A stretch of 64,000 nucleotides of DNA, taken from assembly GCA_964612555.1 (NCBI GenBank), contig CAZTBW010000011.1, positions 1 to 64,000 on the forward strand, in the 5' to 3' direction. A model generated the notes under the pieces. That model was not told the origin of the DNA. It did not search any database and was given only the letters and a program-made list of their open reading frames with translations. A program made the position numbers and the translations under genes. This document shows positions 18,049 through 27,039 of the stretch, piece by piece (the first letter of the stretch is position 1; each line of letters begins with the position of its first letter). Origin of the DNA: DAOLCO01 sp964612555 (lineage in GTDB: Bacteria; Bdellovibrionota_C; UBA2361; SZUA-149; DAOLCO01).

Positions 18049-19110
18049 ATGAAATTTAACACGATCAAAGCAAGTTTACTCCGCTCTCTTATTTCGGGCT
18101 CTCTTATTTCGGGGGCTCTTCTTTCGGGATGCGGACTATCAAGCTCTCCCCAGTTTGGAAGCGGGCAATATCCCGCAGAAGAATTTTCAAAAGCTGTTGG
18201 TGACGGTGACGTATCCTCTTACAGTTTTAGAAAATCTACTCAGAGAGCTCGGCTTGAAAGTACATTAAAATCAGCTGAGCCAAAAGTAGAAGACTTTCGT
18301 TCCCACGAAACATACCGGGGAGACTCTCGATTTCTTGATGAGGGACTCTCCTTGAAACGATCATACTCCGCACCCAGAACCATACCAGAGCCAGAACCGA
18401 TCATGATGGGGGGAGGAACCGCGTCCGCAAGAGGGCAGCTTGCAGGACTCGGTTCTTCCCCCTCCCCTTCCTATCAGCACGCATCACTTGAACCAGTACC
18501 ACCCCCTGCAAGCAGGGCTCCATATGTACAGGGACAAATGACGGCTAATCCATCTTTATGGATGGAGTCTTCTCAAAATGTATTTTTGTTTAATGATCAT
18601 CGTGCATTTGGTCCAATGGACGTTGTAACGATTGACATTAATGACAGAACACTTGGAAGAAAGCGGGCGAACACTCAAACCAGATCTGAATTTGATCTTC
18701 TTGCGGGAATCACCAGCCTCTTTGGAATTGAAACAAAGCACTGGGCTGCCAACAATACCGCACTGAACCCGGAGGCACTGGTTCAGGCAAGTACCGAAAA
18801 AGAGTTCAGAGGTGAAGGCGATATGCAGCGACAAGCTCAATTACAGGGGCAGATATCGGGTGTCGTTCTTGAGGTACTTCCTAATGGGGTACTCAGAATT
18901 GAAGGAAGTAAGATTGTAGCAATCAATGCTGAAGAAGAAATCATGGTGATCAGTGGTCTGATACGCCAGAGAGACATCAGTGCCGACAACAGGGTTGATT
19001 CAAACCGTGTTGCAAATATGAGAATAGATTTCTACGGACATGGAACACTGTCCGATGCACAGGCTCCGGGCTGGGGAGCGACATTATTTAATAAACTATG
19101 GCCATTTTAA
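18049..19110 (+). CDS. flgH: L-ring lipoprotein FlgH
   Basis: The outer-membrane ring protein. A lipoprotein signal ends in LLSGCG, giving an acylated Cys near residue 28. The FlgH domain lies in the C-terminal half (NVFLFNDHRAFGPMDVVTI, LLAGITSLFG, GVVLEVLPNGVLRIEG, SGLIRQRDISADN). At 353 residues it is about 120 longer than usual because of a Ser/Pro/Gly-rich stretch (about 35-165) after the lipobox, perhaps a spacer between membrane and ring. It indicates a Gram-negative envelope. Confidence 0.93.
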   Translation: MKFNTIKASLLRSLISGSLISGALLSGCGLSSSPQFGSGQYPAEEFSKAVGDGDVSSYSFRKSTQRARLESTLKSAEPKVEDFRSHETYRGDSRFLDEGLSLKRSYSAPRTIPEPEPIMMGGGTASARGQLAGLGSSPSPSYQHASLEPVPPPASRAPYVQGQMTANPSLWMESSQNVFLFNDHRAFGPMDVVTIDINDRTLGRKRANTQTRSEFDLLAGITSLFGIETKHWAANNTALNPEALVQASTEKEFRGEGDMQRQAQLQGQISGVVLEVLPNGVLRIEGSKIVAINAEEEIMVISGLIRQRDISADNRVDSNRVANMRIDFYGHGTLSDAQAPGWGATLFNKLWPF

Positions 19111-19122
19111 TGTGGTGAGAAT

Positions 19123-20217
19123 ATGAAAAAAGTTTTTCCTTACTTACTGATTTGTATAAGCCTTCTTGCTTCATCGGCACAGGCAGCTCGTCTTAAGGAC
19201 ATTGCCGACATAGAAGGAGTGCGAGGTAATCACCTGATCGGATATGGAGTGGTGGTAGGTCTTGAAGGTACCGGAGACCAGAGAGGAGCCGCCTTTACTC
19301 CTCAAACCATGACGAACCTTCTTGAAAGGCTCGGTATCAGGATAGACCCTAAAACACTCCAGCTTGCAAACATTGCAGCAGTGATGGTTACCGCAGAACT
19401 ACCTCCATTTGTCAGACCTGGAAGTAAGATTGACGTAACCCTGTCCTCAATGGGTGATGCAAAAAGCCTTCAGGGCGGAGTCCTCTTGATGACCCCTCTT
19501 AAGGGAGCCGATGGTAATGTGTATGCGGTTGCCCAGGGAGCGGTGTCTCTGGGTGGGTTTGTAGTAAGCAGTGGTGGTGACACTGCTCAAAAGAACCACG
19601 CTACCGTTGCCCGGGTGCCACTTGGTGGTTCGGTAGAGCGTTCCATTCCATTTGATCTTTTTGCAAGCGGGCAGGTACGAATTGTACTTCGTCAACCCGA
19701 TTTTGTTACCATTACAAGAGTTCAGGAAGTTATAAATAGCTTTTTTGGAACACATAAAGCGACCGCACTTGATAGTGCGAGTGTGCTTGTTCCTTTAGAC
19801 CCCACACTTGCGGTTGCCCCGATTCATCTTATCGCAAGACTGGAGCAACTTGAAGTACAACCGGATATTCCGGCTCGTGTAGTTGTTAACGAAAGAACGG
19901 GAACGGTCATTATAGGAGAGGATGTCAGAGTGTCTACCGTTGCACTGGCACATGGTAATCTTAACATCACCATTCGCTCAGAAACGCAAGTGTCTCAACC
20001 GAATGCACTTGCAGGAGGTGAGACCACAGTGGTTCAGAACACAGATATAGACGTAAGTGAAGAAGGTGGTCAAATTCAGGTTGTAGAGAAAGGAGTAAAT
20101 CTTGGGGAAGTAGTAGATGGTTTAAACAGTCTTGGAGCAACTCCTCGTGACCTGATAGCAATTTTTCAGGCACTGAAACAGGCAGGGGCGCTACAAGCTG
20201 AACTGGTGATAATGTAA
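19123..20217 (+). CDS. flgI: P-ring protein FlgI
   Basis: The periplasmic ring protein, 364 residues with a signal peptide (1-22, ending AQAA). The family start ARLKDIADIEGVRGNHLIGYG is clear, as are GTGDQRGAAFTPQTMTNLLE and the C-terminal VDGLNSLGATPRDLIAIFQA. Normal length. It works with the FlgA chaperone encoded two genes upstream. Confidence 0.97.
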   Translation: MKKVFPYLLICISLLASSAQAARLKDIADIEGVRGNHLIGYGVVVGLEGTGDQRGAAFTPQTMTNLLERLGIRIDPKTLQLANIAAVMVTAELPPFVRPGSKIDVTLSSMGDAKSLQGGVLLMTPLKGADGNVYAVAQGAVSLGGFVVSSGGDTAQKNHATVARVPLGGSVERSIPFDLFASGQVRIVLRQPDFVTITRVQEVINSFFGTHKATALDSASVLVPLDPTLAVAPIHLIARLEQLEVQPDIPARVVVNERTGTVIIGEDVRVSTVALAHGNLNITIRSETQVSQPNALAGGETTVVQNTDIDVSEEGGQIQVVEKGVNLGEVVDGLNSLGATPRDLIAIFQALKQAGALQAELVIM

Positions 20218-20229
20218 GGAATAAACGAG

Positions 20230-20601
20230 ATGACTAAAATTACTCCCGGTAGTGACGCCGTTTATATGAGCACTGGTACTGCTGCTTCAAAAGCGGAGTT
20301 ACTTCAGAAAAGAAAAAGCACAAGCCCTCAGGAGATTGATAAGGCAGCATCGGGGTTTGAGTCGCTGCTGGTACACAAGATGCTTCAGGAAATGTGGTCA
20401 AATTCCAAAGAGGGTATCTTTGGAGAGAGCTCCAATGAGGGGAATATATTCAGAGATATGTTCAATCAGGCAATGGCAGATGAAATCTCCAAGGGTGAAG
20501 GTATGGGGGTGAAGAAATTTGTCGCAAGAGAGCTCTCAAAGAACCTGAATGTCTCCCCGGAGAAGTTTTCGGAAAAGAAAAAAGAAGAAAATATTGCCTG
20601 A
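20230..20601 (+). CDS. flgJ: Rod-binding protein FlgJ, no muramidase domain
   Basis: A 123-residue rod-binding protein corresponding to the N-terminal half of enterobacterial FlgJ (KAASGFESLLVHKMLQEMW; GNIFRDMFNQAMADEISK). The peptidoglycan hydrolase domain is absent, as in many non-enteric bacteria, so a separate hydrolase must open the wall. It is the last gene of the operon; its TGA stop lies in the stem of a probable terminator. Confidence 0.88.
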   Translation: MTKITPGSDAVYMSTGTAASKAELLQKRKSTSPQEIDKAASGFESLLVHKMLQEMWSNSKEGIFGESSNEGNIFRDMFNQAMADEISKGEGMGVKKFVARELSKNLNVSPEKFSEKKKEENIA

Positions 20602-20640
20602 GGAGTCAGGATATTGTCTTTAATTTAGACACTTCCTCAG
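20598..20640 (+). terminator. Hairpin after flgJ
   Basis: CTGAGGA (from 20598) pairs with TCCTCAG (to 20640), with an inner TGTCT/AGACA stem. It starts on the flgJ stop codon and ends the flgF-flgJ run. No long U-tract follows. Confidence 0.5.
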
Positions 20641-21031
20641 CAAAGGTAGCTCCTAAACAAAAAGTTTTATCAAATAGATTCAGCTGCTTAGTGAATATTT
20701 AAAATATTCTGTATTTTGGTATGTTTATTGCTTGTAAATTATATGAGGGTCTACAAAGGAATTACAAGTTAATTACTTGGAAATGTTTTCTTGAGTAGCT
20801 GCCGATAAGTGCTTTGGAGCATCCAAACGTACTTTGCTGCATCTAAACTAGTGAGATATGGCTAAAGGACGGGATGGCTCTTTTTCGGTGGAGTGGAGGC
20901 GCAATATAGACATGGTTTGTCGATGAAGAGTTATGGGTGCAGTATGAGTATCTCTTTAGTCCCTAATGGATAAGGGCAAGTGCTGGTGTGGCATTTTTAA
21001 ATAACTATGGATAGATCGGAGTCATATTGCT
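20641..21031. promoter_or_regulatory. Intergenic region before flgM
   Basis: An AT-rich spacer with no gene that I can support. It should contain the promoter for flgM-flgN. I see no clear sigma-28 or sigma-54 consensus. Confidence 0.3.
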
Positions 21032-21349
21032 ATGGATATAAAAAAAATTATTGGAAGTGAAGTTTCACTAGGTTCTGCCCAGACCAAAAAAGCAAAAGCT
21101 AATCAGTACCAGGAACAGGAACAGCAGGCGCATCAAATCTCTCGTGAGGGTTTTGACACGGTTACTATTTCCAGTCGTTCACGTCAGCTATCGAAAATCT
21201 CTTCAATCCTTGAACAGGATCAGGTTGCAAGAGAAGATAAAATTGCAGCACTAAAGGCACAGGTACAAAACGGAACCTATGCCGTTGATACTCGTGAAGT
21301 GGCTCGCTCAATTATCTCTTTTGCCGTTGATGGTGAGGTAGAGGTCTAA
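21032..21349 (+). CDS. flgM: Anti-sigma-28 factor FlgM
   Basis: A 105-residue inhibitor of flagellar sigma factor FliA, exported when the hook is complete. The N-terminal half is Gln/Glu-rich and probably disordered. The C-terminal half has the FlgM pattern (VTISSRSRQLSKI; DKIAALKAQVQNGTYAVDTR; VARSIISFA). It is followed after 15 bp by an FlgN-like chaperone. Confidence 0.9.
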   Translation: MDIKKIIGSEVSLGSAQTKKAKANQYQEQEQQAHQISREGFDTVTISSRSRQLSKISSILEQDQVAREDKIAALKAQVQNGTYAVDTREVARSIISFAVDGEVEV

Positions 21350-21364
21350 ACTGCGACGCGAACT

Positions 21365-21901
21365 ATGTCACCAAAAAGTTTTGAAAAACTATTAAGTAAT
21401 CTGATTAAGGAAACACGGTTTCAGGAAAAACTTCTTTCTCTCCTTGCAGAGGAAAGAAACTGTATCGTAACACTGAAAACAGATAAGCTTGCTGAAGTGC
21501 AAAAGAGAAAAGAAAAACTTCTTGTTGATGTTCTAGAGCATGCAGATGAGCGATCATCAATTCTGGGTGATCTTGGCTATGTAAAGTCACCCAGAGGCAG
21601 AAACACTTTTAAAATATCAGAGTGCATAGAGACGTGTGAAGATCAGAACTTACGGCACAAACTGGAAATTTCATGCGAAGAGCTGAAATCCTGTACCGAG
21701 TCTGTAAAGAAACTGAATGCTGAAAATGGAGATATTCTGAAAACCTCCCTTGGTCTGGTGTCAAACACCATATCAATCATCAACGCACGACCTGCTATTG
21801 AAGATACAAATTACAAAAAAGACGGTAAGGTTCATTCTGAAAGGAGCTCAGGAGTCCATTCAAACAAGGCTCCAATAAGCTCCTTTTCAAAGTCTGCCTA
21901 G
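21365..21901 (+). CDS. flgN: FlgN-like flagellar export chaperone
   Basis: A 178-residue, mostly helical protein with coiled-coil character (residues 1-130), typical of FlgN, which protects hook-filament junction proteins before export. The assignment rests on the position after flgM and on the pattern LLSLLAEERNCIVTLKTDKL near the N-terminus. The C-terminal 30 residues are polar and disordered. flgK and flgL do not follow; the flagellar run ends here. Confidence 0.75.
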   Translation: MSPKSFEKLLSNLIKETRFQEKLLSLLAEERNCIVTLKTDKLAEVQKRKEKLLVDVLEHADERSSILGDLGYVKSPRGRNTFKISECIETCEDQNLRHKLEISCEELKSCTESVKKLNAENGDILKTSLGLVSNTISIINARPAIEDTNYKKDGKVHSERSSGVHSNKAPISSFSKSA

Positions 21902-21902
21902 A

Positions 21903-22475
21903 TTAAGCAGCTACAGGAGATCTTCTTCTCTTCAAAGCCCCACCCAAAAGCCCTGCGGCTAAAAGGCTCATTGTCATTGGCTCAGGAATTTGGCAGGAAG
22001 GACATTCTAAATCGCCTGGGAGTCTTTTGCCCAGCTTGGTATCGAACCAGCCTGCGAACTGATTATCCGCCTTACTACCTTTGTAAAGAACACGAGCATA
22101 GAAGGGAACAGCCATAGTTGGGCTCTCGACAAGAGGTTTTATGTTACCAATGTTACCAAGATCAAGGGAAACTGGATGATTTGCCTGAAAATCAGGAGAA
22201 TAATCTACCGCTGAGCTATCACCACTGAAACCGATTGGCTTCGCAGTATCCTGAGAAACAGGATGCGACACTACGGAGGAGGAAAATACGGACACTCCTG
22301 AATTATCAGAAGAAGGAGTAATCAAGTTTTCAGACGTATATACTCCAGCGGCATAAACATCAAAAGCACCAGCAACAGTAGCTTTATGCGAAAAGCTCTC
22401 TGTAGCTGCATGAGAATCAAGCGGTGCAAATGCGAACCCTAAGATTGCGGTTAAAGAAAAGATTAAATACTTCAT
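21903..22475 (-). CDS. PEP-CTERM surface protein 1
   Basis: A secreted protein of 190 residues with a signal peptide (MKYLIFSLTAILGFAFAPLD, then SHA) and a C-terminal exosortase sorting signal: PEP motif (IPEPMTMS), a hydrophobic helix LLAAGLLGGAL and basic KRRR. Exosortase would cleave it and attach it to the surface or exopolysaccharide. CPSCQ lies just before PEP. The middle is not recognised. It is paralogous at both ends with the next gene. GGGTAG before the ATG at 22475 supports this start. Confidence 0.85.
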   Translation of the reverse strand: MKYLIFSLTAILGFAFAPLDSHAATESFSHKATVAGAFDVYAAGVYTSENLITPSSDNSGVSVFSSSVVSHPVSQDTAKPIGFSGDSSAVDYSPDFQANHPVSLDLGNIGNIKPLVESPTMAVPFYARVLYKGSKADNQFAGWFDTKLGKRLPGDLECPSCQIPEPMTMSLLAAGLLGGALKRRRSPVAA

Positions 22476-22487
22476 ATTACTACCCAA

Positions 22488-22804
22488 ATTATTTAAATAT
22501 AATCAACAAATCCATTTCACTGTAAAACTAAAACTCCAAATACCACACAACATAGTCTTAAATACCTTATGACTTGCTTCAGTCCCTATGTGACATATAA
22601 TTAATAATTAATCAACAAAACCTACTAATTTTACCAAAAAGGCAATAATTATAGCATATTATAAGTGCTTATTTATTGTCTCCTGTCCCCATATTTTGAA
22701 GTGTTGAGACCACTTGTACCATATAAGATCGACAAATTAAAAAAAAACTCCAGCTAATTAGCAAATACCGCCCTATATGAGACAAAATCTTGATTTTCCC
22801 GCCA
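22488..22804. promoter_or_regulatory. Upstream region of PEP-CTERM gene 1
   Basis: An AT-rich spacer. The words TTGCTTCAGT (near 22573) and ATAATTATAGCATATTATA (near 22648) recur in similar form upstream of the second PEP-CTERM gene (TTGCTTCAGT near 23532; CAATTATAAGATATTATA near 23590). The promoter regions were probably duplicated with the genes, or share a regulator. Confidence 0.5.
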
Positions 22805-23449
22805 CTAACACTCGCTGAAGCCTTTCTTTCTCTTCCTCGCAGCCCCACCCAAAAGCCCTGCTGCTAAAAGACTCATTGTCATTGGTTCAGGAATCTGACA
22901 GCCGGAAGGGCAGGATGAGAGCATCGGTCCAAGACCTAAATTGAATAAGCCACCGTACACTGGGGCTCTATTGTCAGCAGAATATGCAAAAAACGGCATG
23001 TTAAATAGCCATCCATCAAGAGAATACAATCCGTTTGCAAAACCAATTATAGGATTAATTCCAGCAGAAGATCCTGAATCTATTACAAAATTAAAGGAAT
23101 GTTCCCCAGTATGATCACTCAAGGTAGCACCACCAATTGCCCCATTACTAGCTAATGATGACAAACTCCCATTGTAGATGTCGTAACCAAAGGAAAATGT
23201 AGAAGTGAATGAAGTTCCACCAGAAAAAGCAACAATAGTCGCATGCACAACATTACCAACAAGACTGATAGACGACAGACTTTGGCTTACCGTGTACAAA
23301 ATCTCACTGCTACCGTCTGCCGATAGATAACCAAAACTACCAAACAGGGAAAATGTTCCCTGAGGTGCTACTACCGAAAGAGCATGAGAATTAACCGGAG
23401 TAAAAGCCAAACTCAATATTGTAGCCAGAGAAAAGATTAAGTATTTCAT
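22805..23449 (-). CDS. PEP-CTERM surface protein 2
   Basis: A 214-residue secreted protein paralogous to its neighbour. The signal peptide MKYLIFSLATILSLAFTPVN and the sorting signal (CPSGCQIPEPMTMS, a hydrophobic helix, then KRKK) match the first copy. The central Ser/Gly-rich region is different and looks like a beta-rich secreted domain (about 30-180). It likely reaches the cell surface through exosortase, whose gene is not in the window. Confidence 0.85.
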   Translation of the reverse strand: MKYLIFSLATILSLAFTPVNSHALSVVAPQGTFSLFGSFGYLSADGSSEILYTVSQSLSSISLVGNVVHATIVAFSGGTSFTSTFSFGYDIYNGSLSSLASNGAIGGATLSDHTGEHSFNFVIDSGSSAGINPIIGFANGLYSLDGWLFNMPFFAYSADNRAPVYGGLFNLGLGPMLSSCPSGCQIPEPMTMSLLAAGLLGGAARKRKKGFSEC

Positions 23450-23643
23450 ATCATTACCTAAATTGTTTTTTACATGCTCTCACCACTCCTCTCCACCCTG
23501 TACATAAAAGTGTCGTACAATTTTAATGAATTGCTTCAGTATTATTTGATATCCGAACAAGAAAATTAATATCCTTGCAAAAAAACCAACAATTATAAGA
23601 TATTATAGGCAGATTTTTTACTCTCTTTATAACCCCCTGTTCT

Positions 23644-25125
23644 ATGCCCTCAAAAGAAGAAAATTATTTCAGCGGTACTGACCGAAAAGTTAAAAGAAAA
23701 CTTCAGGCAATTATAGATTCGGCACTTTTTGAGGTCGGGGTTGCCTTACTTATTCTTGTCAGTGTTGTTCTGGTATTTGCAGAGTTCTTCCTTCCTCCCG
23801 GGAAAGATCTTAACTCAGTCATTTTTGCGAATGATATGCTAACCTGGGTTTTCGTAGTTGAGTTAAGTCTACGCTGGTACGTTGCACCAAGTAAAAAAGT
23901 TTTCTTTAAAAACTACTGGATTGACATACTTGCAGTCCTTCCTCTACTAAGATTTTTCAGGTCTTTTCGCCTGCTCAGACTCCTTCGGATTTTACGACTC
24001 AGCAGAGCCTTTATGATACTTCTCAGACGAACAGGATGGCTCACAAACCAAGCCGAGCAATCGGTAGGTCTCTTTTTTGTAATCTTCTTAACCTCTGTAG
24101 TACTGGTAGTTTGCTGGACTCTCATCATCCTCACGATTGAAGCCCCCCCGACTGAGACAAGTATTTCACTATCTCAGTTTATGGACAGAATCTGGAGCAC
24201 TACTTTTCTTTTTGTCTCAGGGGAAGTAATCAGTGAATTACCTGATTCTCCCTGGTCTCGGCTGGTGGAAGTACTCGTCGCGATTTCCGGGCTTATGGTA
24301 TTTGCTATTTTTGTTGGTGCCGTCTCATCTACGATGACTAACTATTGGAAGGTAAAAATGGACGAAAAAGAACTTACTCTTAATGATCTGAAAGGACATA
24401 CTATCATTTGTGGATGGGATCGGCTCGCTGCCATTGCCCTTACAGAACTGGAAATGTCCAAAGAAATCTGGCAACAAGGAGTGGTGGTAATTGCTGAAAC
24501 AGATGCCGATATAATCTCGGAATCCAGAGTAAAAAATTCCAAACGAATGTTTCATATAAAAGATGATTTTACAAAGATGGAAATCCTTGAACGTGCCGGA
24601 ACCCGACGTGCACGTTCTGCCATTATTCTCTCTGACAGGGGAAATAACCTGAGCGATCAGGTTCGTGACGCAAGAACCGTACTTGCAGCCCTCACCATAG
24701 AAAAAATAAACCCCAAAATCTTCACCTGTGCTGAACTCATAGATGAAGTAAATGCAACGCATCTACGAATCGCGGGGGTCGAAGAAATCGTCTCAAGAGC
24801 AAGCATATCTGCCGGACTATTCGCATCAGCAGTAATCAACAGAGGAATCAGCACAGTAGTAAGCGATCTCCTAAGCAAAAAAGACGGCGCCTATTTACAA
24901 AAAGTAGATGTCCCAAAAAACTTCATTGGAAAAAGGTTCATTGAACTTTTTGACCATTTCAAACGAGAACACAACGCCATCATCATAGCACTAGACTACC
25001 CCGAGGAAGGAAATGATTACATGGAACACCACATCAACCCAAGTAACGACCACATAGTAAAATCAACCGACAAAATTATTCTTGTCGCCAATGTTCACTC
25101 GAAACTAACCGAACAAATACTATAA
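23644..25125 (+). CDS. Ion channel with RCK-like regulatory domain
   Basis: A membrane channel of 493 residues. Six hydrophobic segments span about 30-230. The fourth carries arginines about every third residue (RFFRSFRLLRLLRILRLSR), like a voltage sensor. The pore region before the last segment reads FVSGEVISELP instead of the potassium filter TVGYGD. From about 250 a Rossmann-like TrkA-N/RCK domain begins (HTIICGWDRLA), with a TrkA-C-like end (about 410-490). Selectivity is unclear; Castor/Pollux-like channels are an alternative family. Confidence 0.85.
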   Translation: MPSKEENYFSGTDRKVKRKLQAIIDSALFEVGVALLILVSVVLVFAEFFLPPGKDLNSVIFANDMLTWVFVVELSLRWYVAPSKKVFFKNYWIDILAVLPLLRFFRSFRLLRLLRILRLSRAFMILLRRTGWLTNQAEQSVGLFFVIFLTSVVLVVCWTLIILTIEAPPTETSISLSQFMDRIWSTTFLFVSGEVISELPDSPWSRLVEVLVAISGLMVFAIFVGAVSSTMTNYWKVKMDEKELTLNDLKGHTIICGWDRLAAIALTELEMSKEIWQQGVVVIAETDADIISESRVKNSKRMFHIKDDFTKMEILERAGTRRARSAIILSDRGNNLSDQVRDARTVLAALTIEKINPKIFTCAELIDEVNATHLRIAGVEEIVSRASISAGLFASAVINRGISTVVSDLLSKKDGAYLQKVDVPKNFIGKRFIELFDHFKREHNAIIIALDYPEEGNDYMEHHINPSNDHIVKSTDKIILVANVHSKLTEQIL

Positions 25126-25174
25126 ATAAAAAGAACAAAATATATAAATTAAAAAATAGAAAGAGAAGATAGAA

Positions 25175-25294
25175 AGAGATGCAGGATATGCTTTGAGTTG
25201 AACTCAAGCGGAGCGAGGACAATTACTTTAGCATGCAACCCACATTTATTCTGTCCGAGTGAGCCATTCGACTCAAAGCATATCCTGCATCTCT
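25175..25294. repeat. Long inverted repeat, copy A (24-bp stem)
   Basis: Arms 25175-25198 and 25271-25294 are perfect 24-bp reverse complements. The 72-nt interior contains GAACTCAAGCGGAGCGAG and CCGAGTGAGCCATTCGA, which recur in the copies at 40161 and 58848 although the stems are unrelated. It lies between two convergent genes and may terminate both. Confidence 0.88.
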
Positions 25295-25315
25295 TGAACG
25301 ATTTACCAGAAACCG

Positions 25316-25771
25316 CTAGAACAGATCGTTCTCATCAATCGTATCTGAATAAAATTCACCGTGGGTCATAATATCTTTTGCTTCTGTCCGGGCAGTGGCA
25401 GTTCCTCCACCACTCTCACCACCCCCTCCCCCACAACCAAGATCACCAAAGTAAAGACTCACCCCCGCACTAATAGCAAAAGCACCAATCCCGGTCATAA
25501 CCGCAGTATGTGAATGATGAGACATGCCAAAGGCAGCAAAACCAAGCGCCATGACTCCGGCAGCCGCAAAAAGGAGACCACCAAAAGTACCCTCAGTTAA
25601 CTGCACCAGATCACAATAAACCTGACGAATCTCTCCTCCGGCAAAAGCTTCTTCAGAATAAGCACCTTCCCAGGGTTCGTGAGCGTTTTGTGCATGCACT
25701 TCTGGAATAAAGACCAGCAGACAAAACAACACACCACAGAAAAGCAAACTGAAAGAATTTTTAAAATTCAT
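25316..25771 (-). CDS. VirB2/TrbC-like pilin paralogue 6
   Basis: A 151-residue secreted or membrane protein: signal peptide (1-27, ending VHAQ), a short N-terminal segment with Cys (QVYCDL), two hydrophobic helices (FGGLLFAAAGVMALGFAAFG and AVMTGIGAFAISAGVSLYFG), a second Cys (DLGCGG), then a Gly-rich tail and acidic end. The two-helix hairpin resembles VirB2/TrbC pilins. The C-terminus DENDLF resembles that of its neighbour (DMELF). The longer frame upstream overlaps the neighbour; the ATG at 25771, 2 bp after the preceding stop codon, is the likely start. Confidence 0.75.
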   Translation of the reverse strand: MNFKNSFSLLFCGVLFCLLVFIPEVHAQNAHEPWEGAYSEEAFAGGEIRQVYCDLVQLTEGTFGGLLFAAAGVMALGFAAFGMSHHSHTAVMTGIGAFAISAGVSLYFGDLGCGGGGGESGGGTATARTEAKDIMTHGEFYSDTIDENDLF

Positions 25772-25772
25772 T

Positions 25773-26318
25773 CTAAAACAGCTCCATATCAGACTCTTCC
25801 TGATACGGGTCAGCATATTTTTCAAGGCTGGTATCGGTGCCGGGGTTCGTTCCAATCGCAGTATTGCTTTTTTCAATATACGTCTTGACCGCCTGCTCAA
25901 CATTGAATCTTGAGACTTCGGCAGTAGCCCCATAAGGGTCTTCATTAAGTGATCTTGAGAGTTTTGTCCTTGCAGTTCCACCACCGCCGCCTCCGCCTCC
26001 TCCATTACACAAGGCTGCTGCATCACTAAAGTGCAGACTCAGCATGGAAGAAATAGTAAATGCTCCAATAGCTGTTATTACGCAGGAGTACATCGCTTTC
26101 ATGTTCCCAAACGCCGCAGAAATCAGCCCTCCCACTCCCGCAGTTGCCATAAGTAATCCACCAAGGCTCCCCTGCATATGTCCACAGATCTCACGTATCG
26201 CAAATTCCACACTTGCAAAGGCGTATACAGAAGAGGGAATCACCAGAAAATTGATCGCCACAAGCAAGGCTCCCAGACGCAGTTTATTTGATTTGCGTAA
26301 ATATTTTTTAGCTCTCAT
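25773..26318 (-). CDS. VirB2/TrbC-like pilin paralogue 5
   Basis: A 181-residue protein: signal segment (about 14-34, ending SVYA), Cys in REICGH, two helices (LGGLLMATAGVGGLISAAFG; CVITAIGAFTISSMLSLHFS), Cys in ALCNGG, a run of nine glycines, and a polar acidic tail of about 75 residues ending DMELF. The glycine run and tail are shared in style with paralogue 6. Probable pilin or surface filament subunit. Confidence 0.75.
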   Translation of the reverse strand: MRAKKYLRKSNKLRLGALLVAINFLVIPSSVYAFASVEFAIREICGHMQGSLGGLLMATAGVGGLISAAFGNMKAMYSCVITAIGAFTISSMLSLHFSDAAALCNGGGGGGGGGTARTKLSRSLNEDPYGATAEVSRFNVEQAVKTYIEKSNTAIGTNPGTDTSLEKYADPYQEESDMELF

Positions 26319-26339
26319 AGTTACCTTCCTTTAGATACT

Positions 26340-26672
26340 CTAGCAGCCTTGAGAAATATCAGGGAAAAATATCTCAACTATATTCGGAAATATAAAAATC
26401 CCAACAGAAACAAAAACCAGTACCCACGCCATTCTAAACGAACCCACCACTGAACTTATTATTGCAAATGTCCCTGCAAGAATAGTCAGCATCGAACCAA
26501 AATGCTGAGTAAGCACTTGTGTAAGCAGGTTACACGCTGCATTTTTAAAAATATGTGCTCCTTGCGCAGTATCCTGAGCAAAAGCTTCACTCACTCCATG
26601 GAGCAAGATAAGTGAAAATACAATTAAAACTAACTTTACCCTGCCAATCACTCGATTACTGCATGTACCCAT
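26340..26672 (-). CDS. VirB2/TrbC-like pilin paralogue 4
   Basis: A 110-residue protein: signal peptide (ending EAFA), NAACNLL, two helices (FGSMLTILAGTFAIISSVVG; AWVLVFVSVGIFIFPNIVEI) and a C-terminal cysteine (ISQGC). I chose the ATG at 26672 because GGAGGAGGTGG lies 5 bp before it; an upstream ATG at 26699 would overlap the preceding gene. The two flanking cysteines could form a disulfide across the hairpin. Confidence 0.72.
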   Translation of the reverse strand: MGTCSNRVIGRVKLVLIVFSLILLHGVSEAFAQDTAQGAHIFKNAACNLLTQVLTQHFGSMLTILAGTFAIISSVVGSFRMAWVLVFVSVGIFIFPNIVEIFFPDISQGC

Positions 26673-26685
26673 TCTCCACCTCCTC

Positions 26686-27039
26686 CTAACACGGCTCAAA
26701 CCAGATTTCCTGATACTCTTTCAAAGTAAAGGCTCCCAGAGCTACCACCACAAGTGCCCATGCAAGCCTGAACCCACCCGTAGCAGATGCCACTATCGCC
26801 CCTACTCCCGCACTTGCCATCAGCAGTGCCCCAAATCCTCCATGAAGCATGTCAAGTGTCTTGCTGCATATTTCTTTATATTTTGTTCCATCATAGGCAT
26901 GTACCGAATCTGATGTCAGAACAAGTGCCAGAAACACAAAAACACCAAGCTTAACAAACCTCGAACTCATCAAAGTAACAGCCAGAAAAAGATAATAATT
27001 TTTTAACTGCTCAAGAAAAACTCTAGCTTCTTTCATCAT
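26686..27039 (-). CDS. VirB2/TrbC-like pilin paralogue 3
   Basis: A 117-residue protein: signal segment (about 17-48, ending VHA), KEICSKTLDML, two helices (FGALLMASAGVGAIVASATG; AWALVVVALGAFTLKEYQEI) and a C-terminal cysteine (FEPC). The start overlaps the preceding stop codon by 4 bp (ATGA), so translation is coupled; GGAGG lies 6 bp before the ATG. The cysteine pairing pattern is as in paralogues 1, 4, 5 and 6. Confidence 0.78.
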   Translation of the reverse strand: MMKEARVFLEQLKNYYLFLAVTLMSSRFVKLGVFVFLALVLTSDSVHAYDGTKYKEICSKTLDMLHGGFGALLMASAGVGAIVASATGGFRLAWALVVVALGAFTLKEYQEIWFEPC

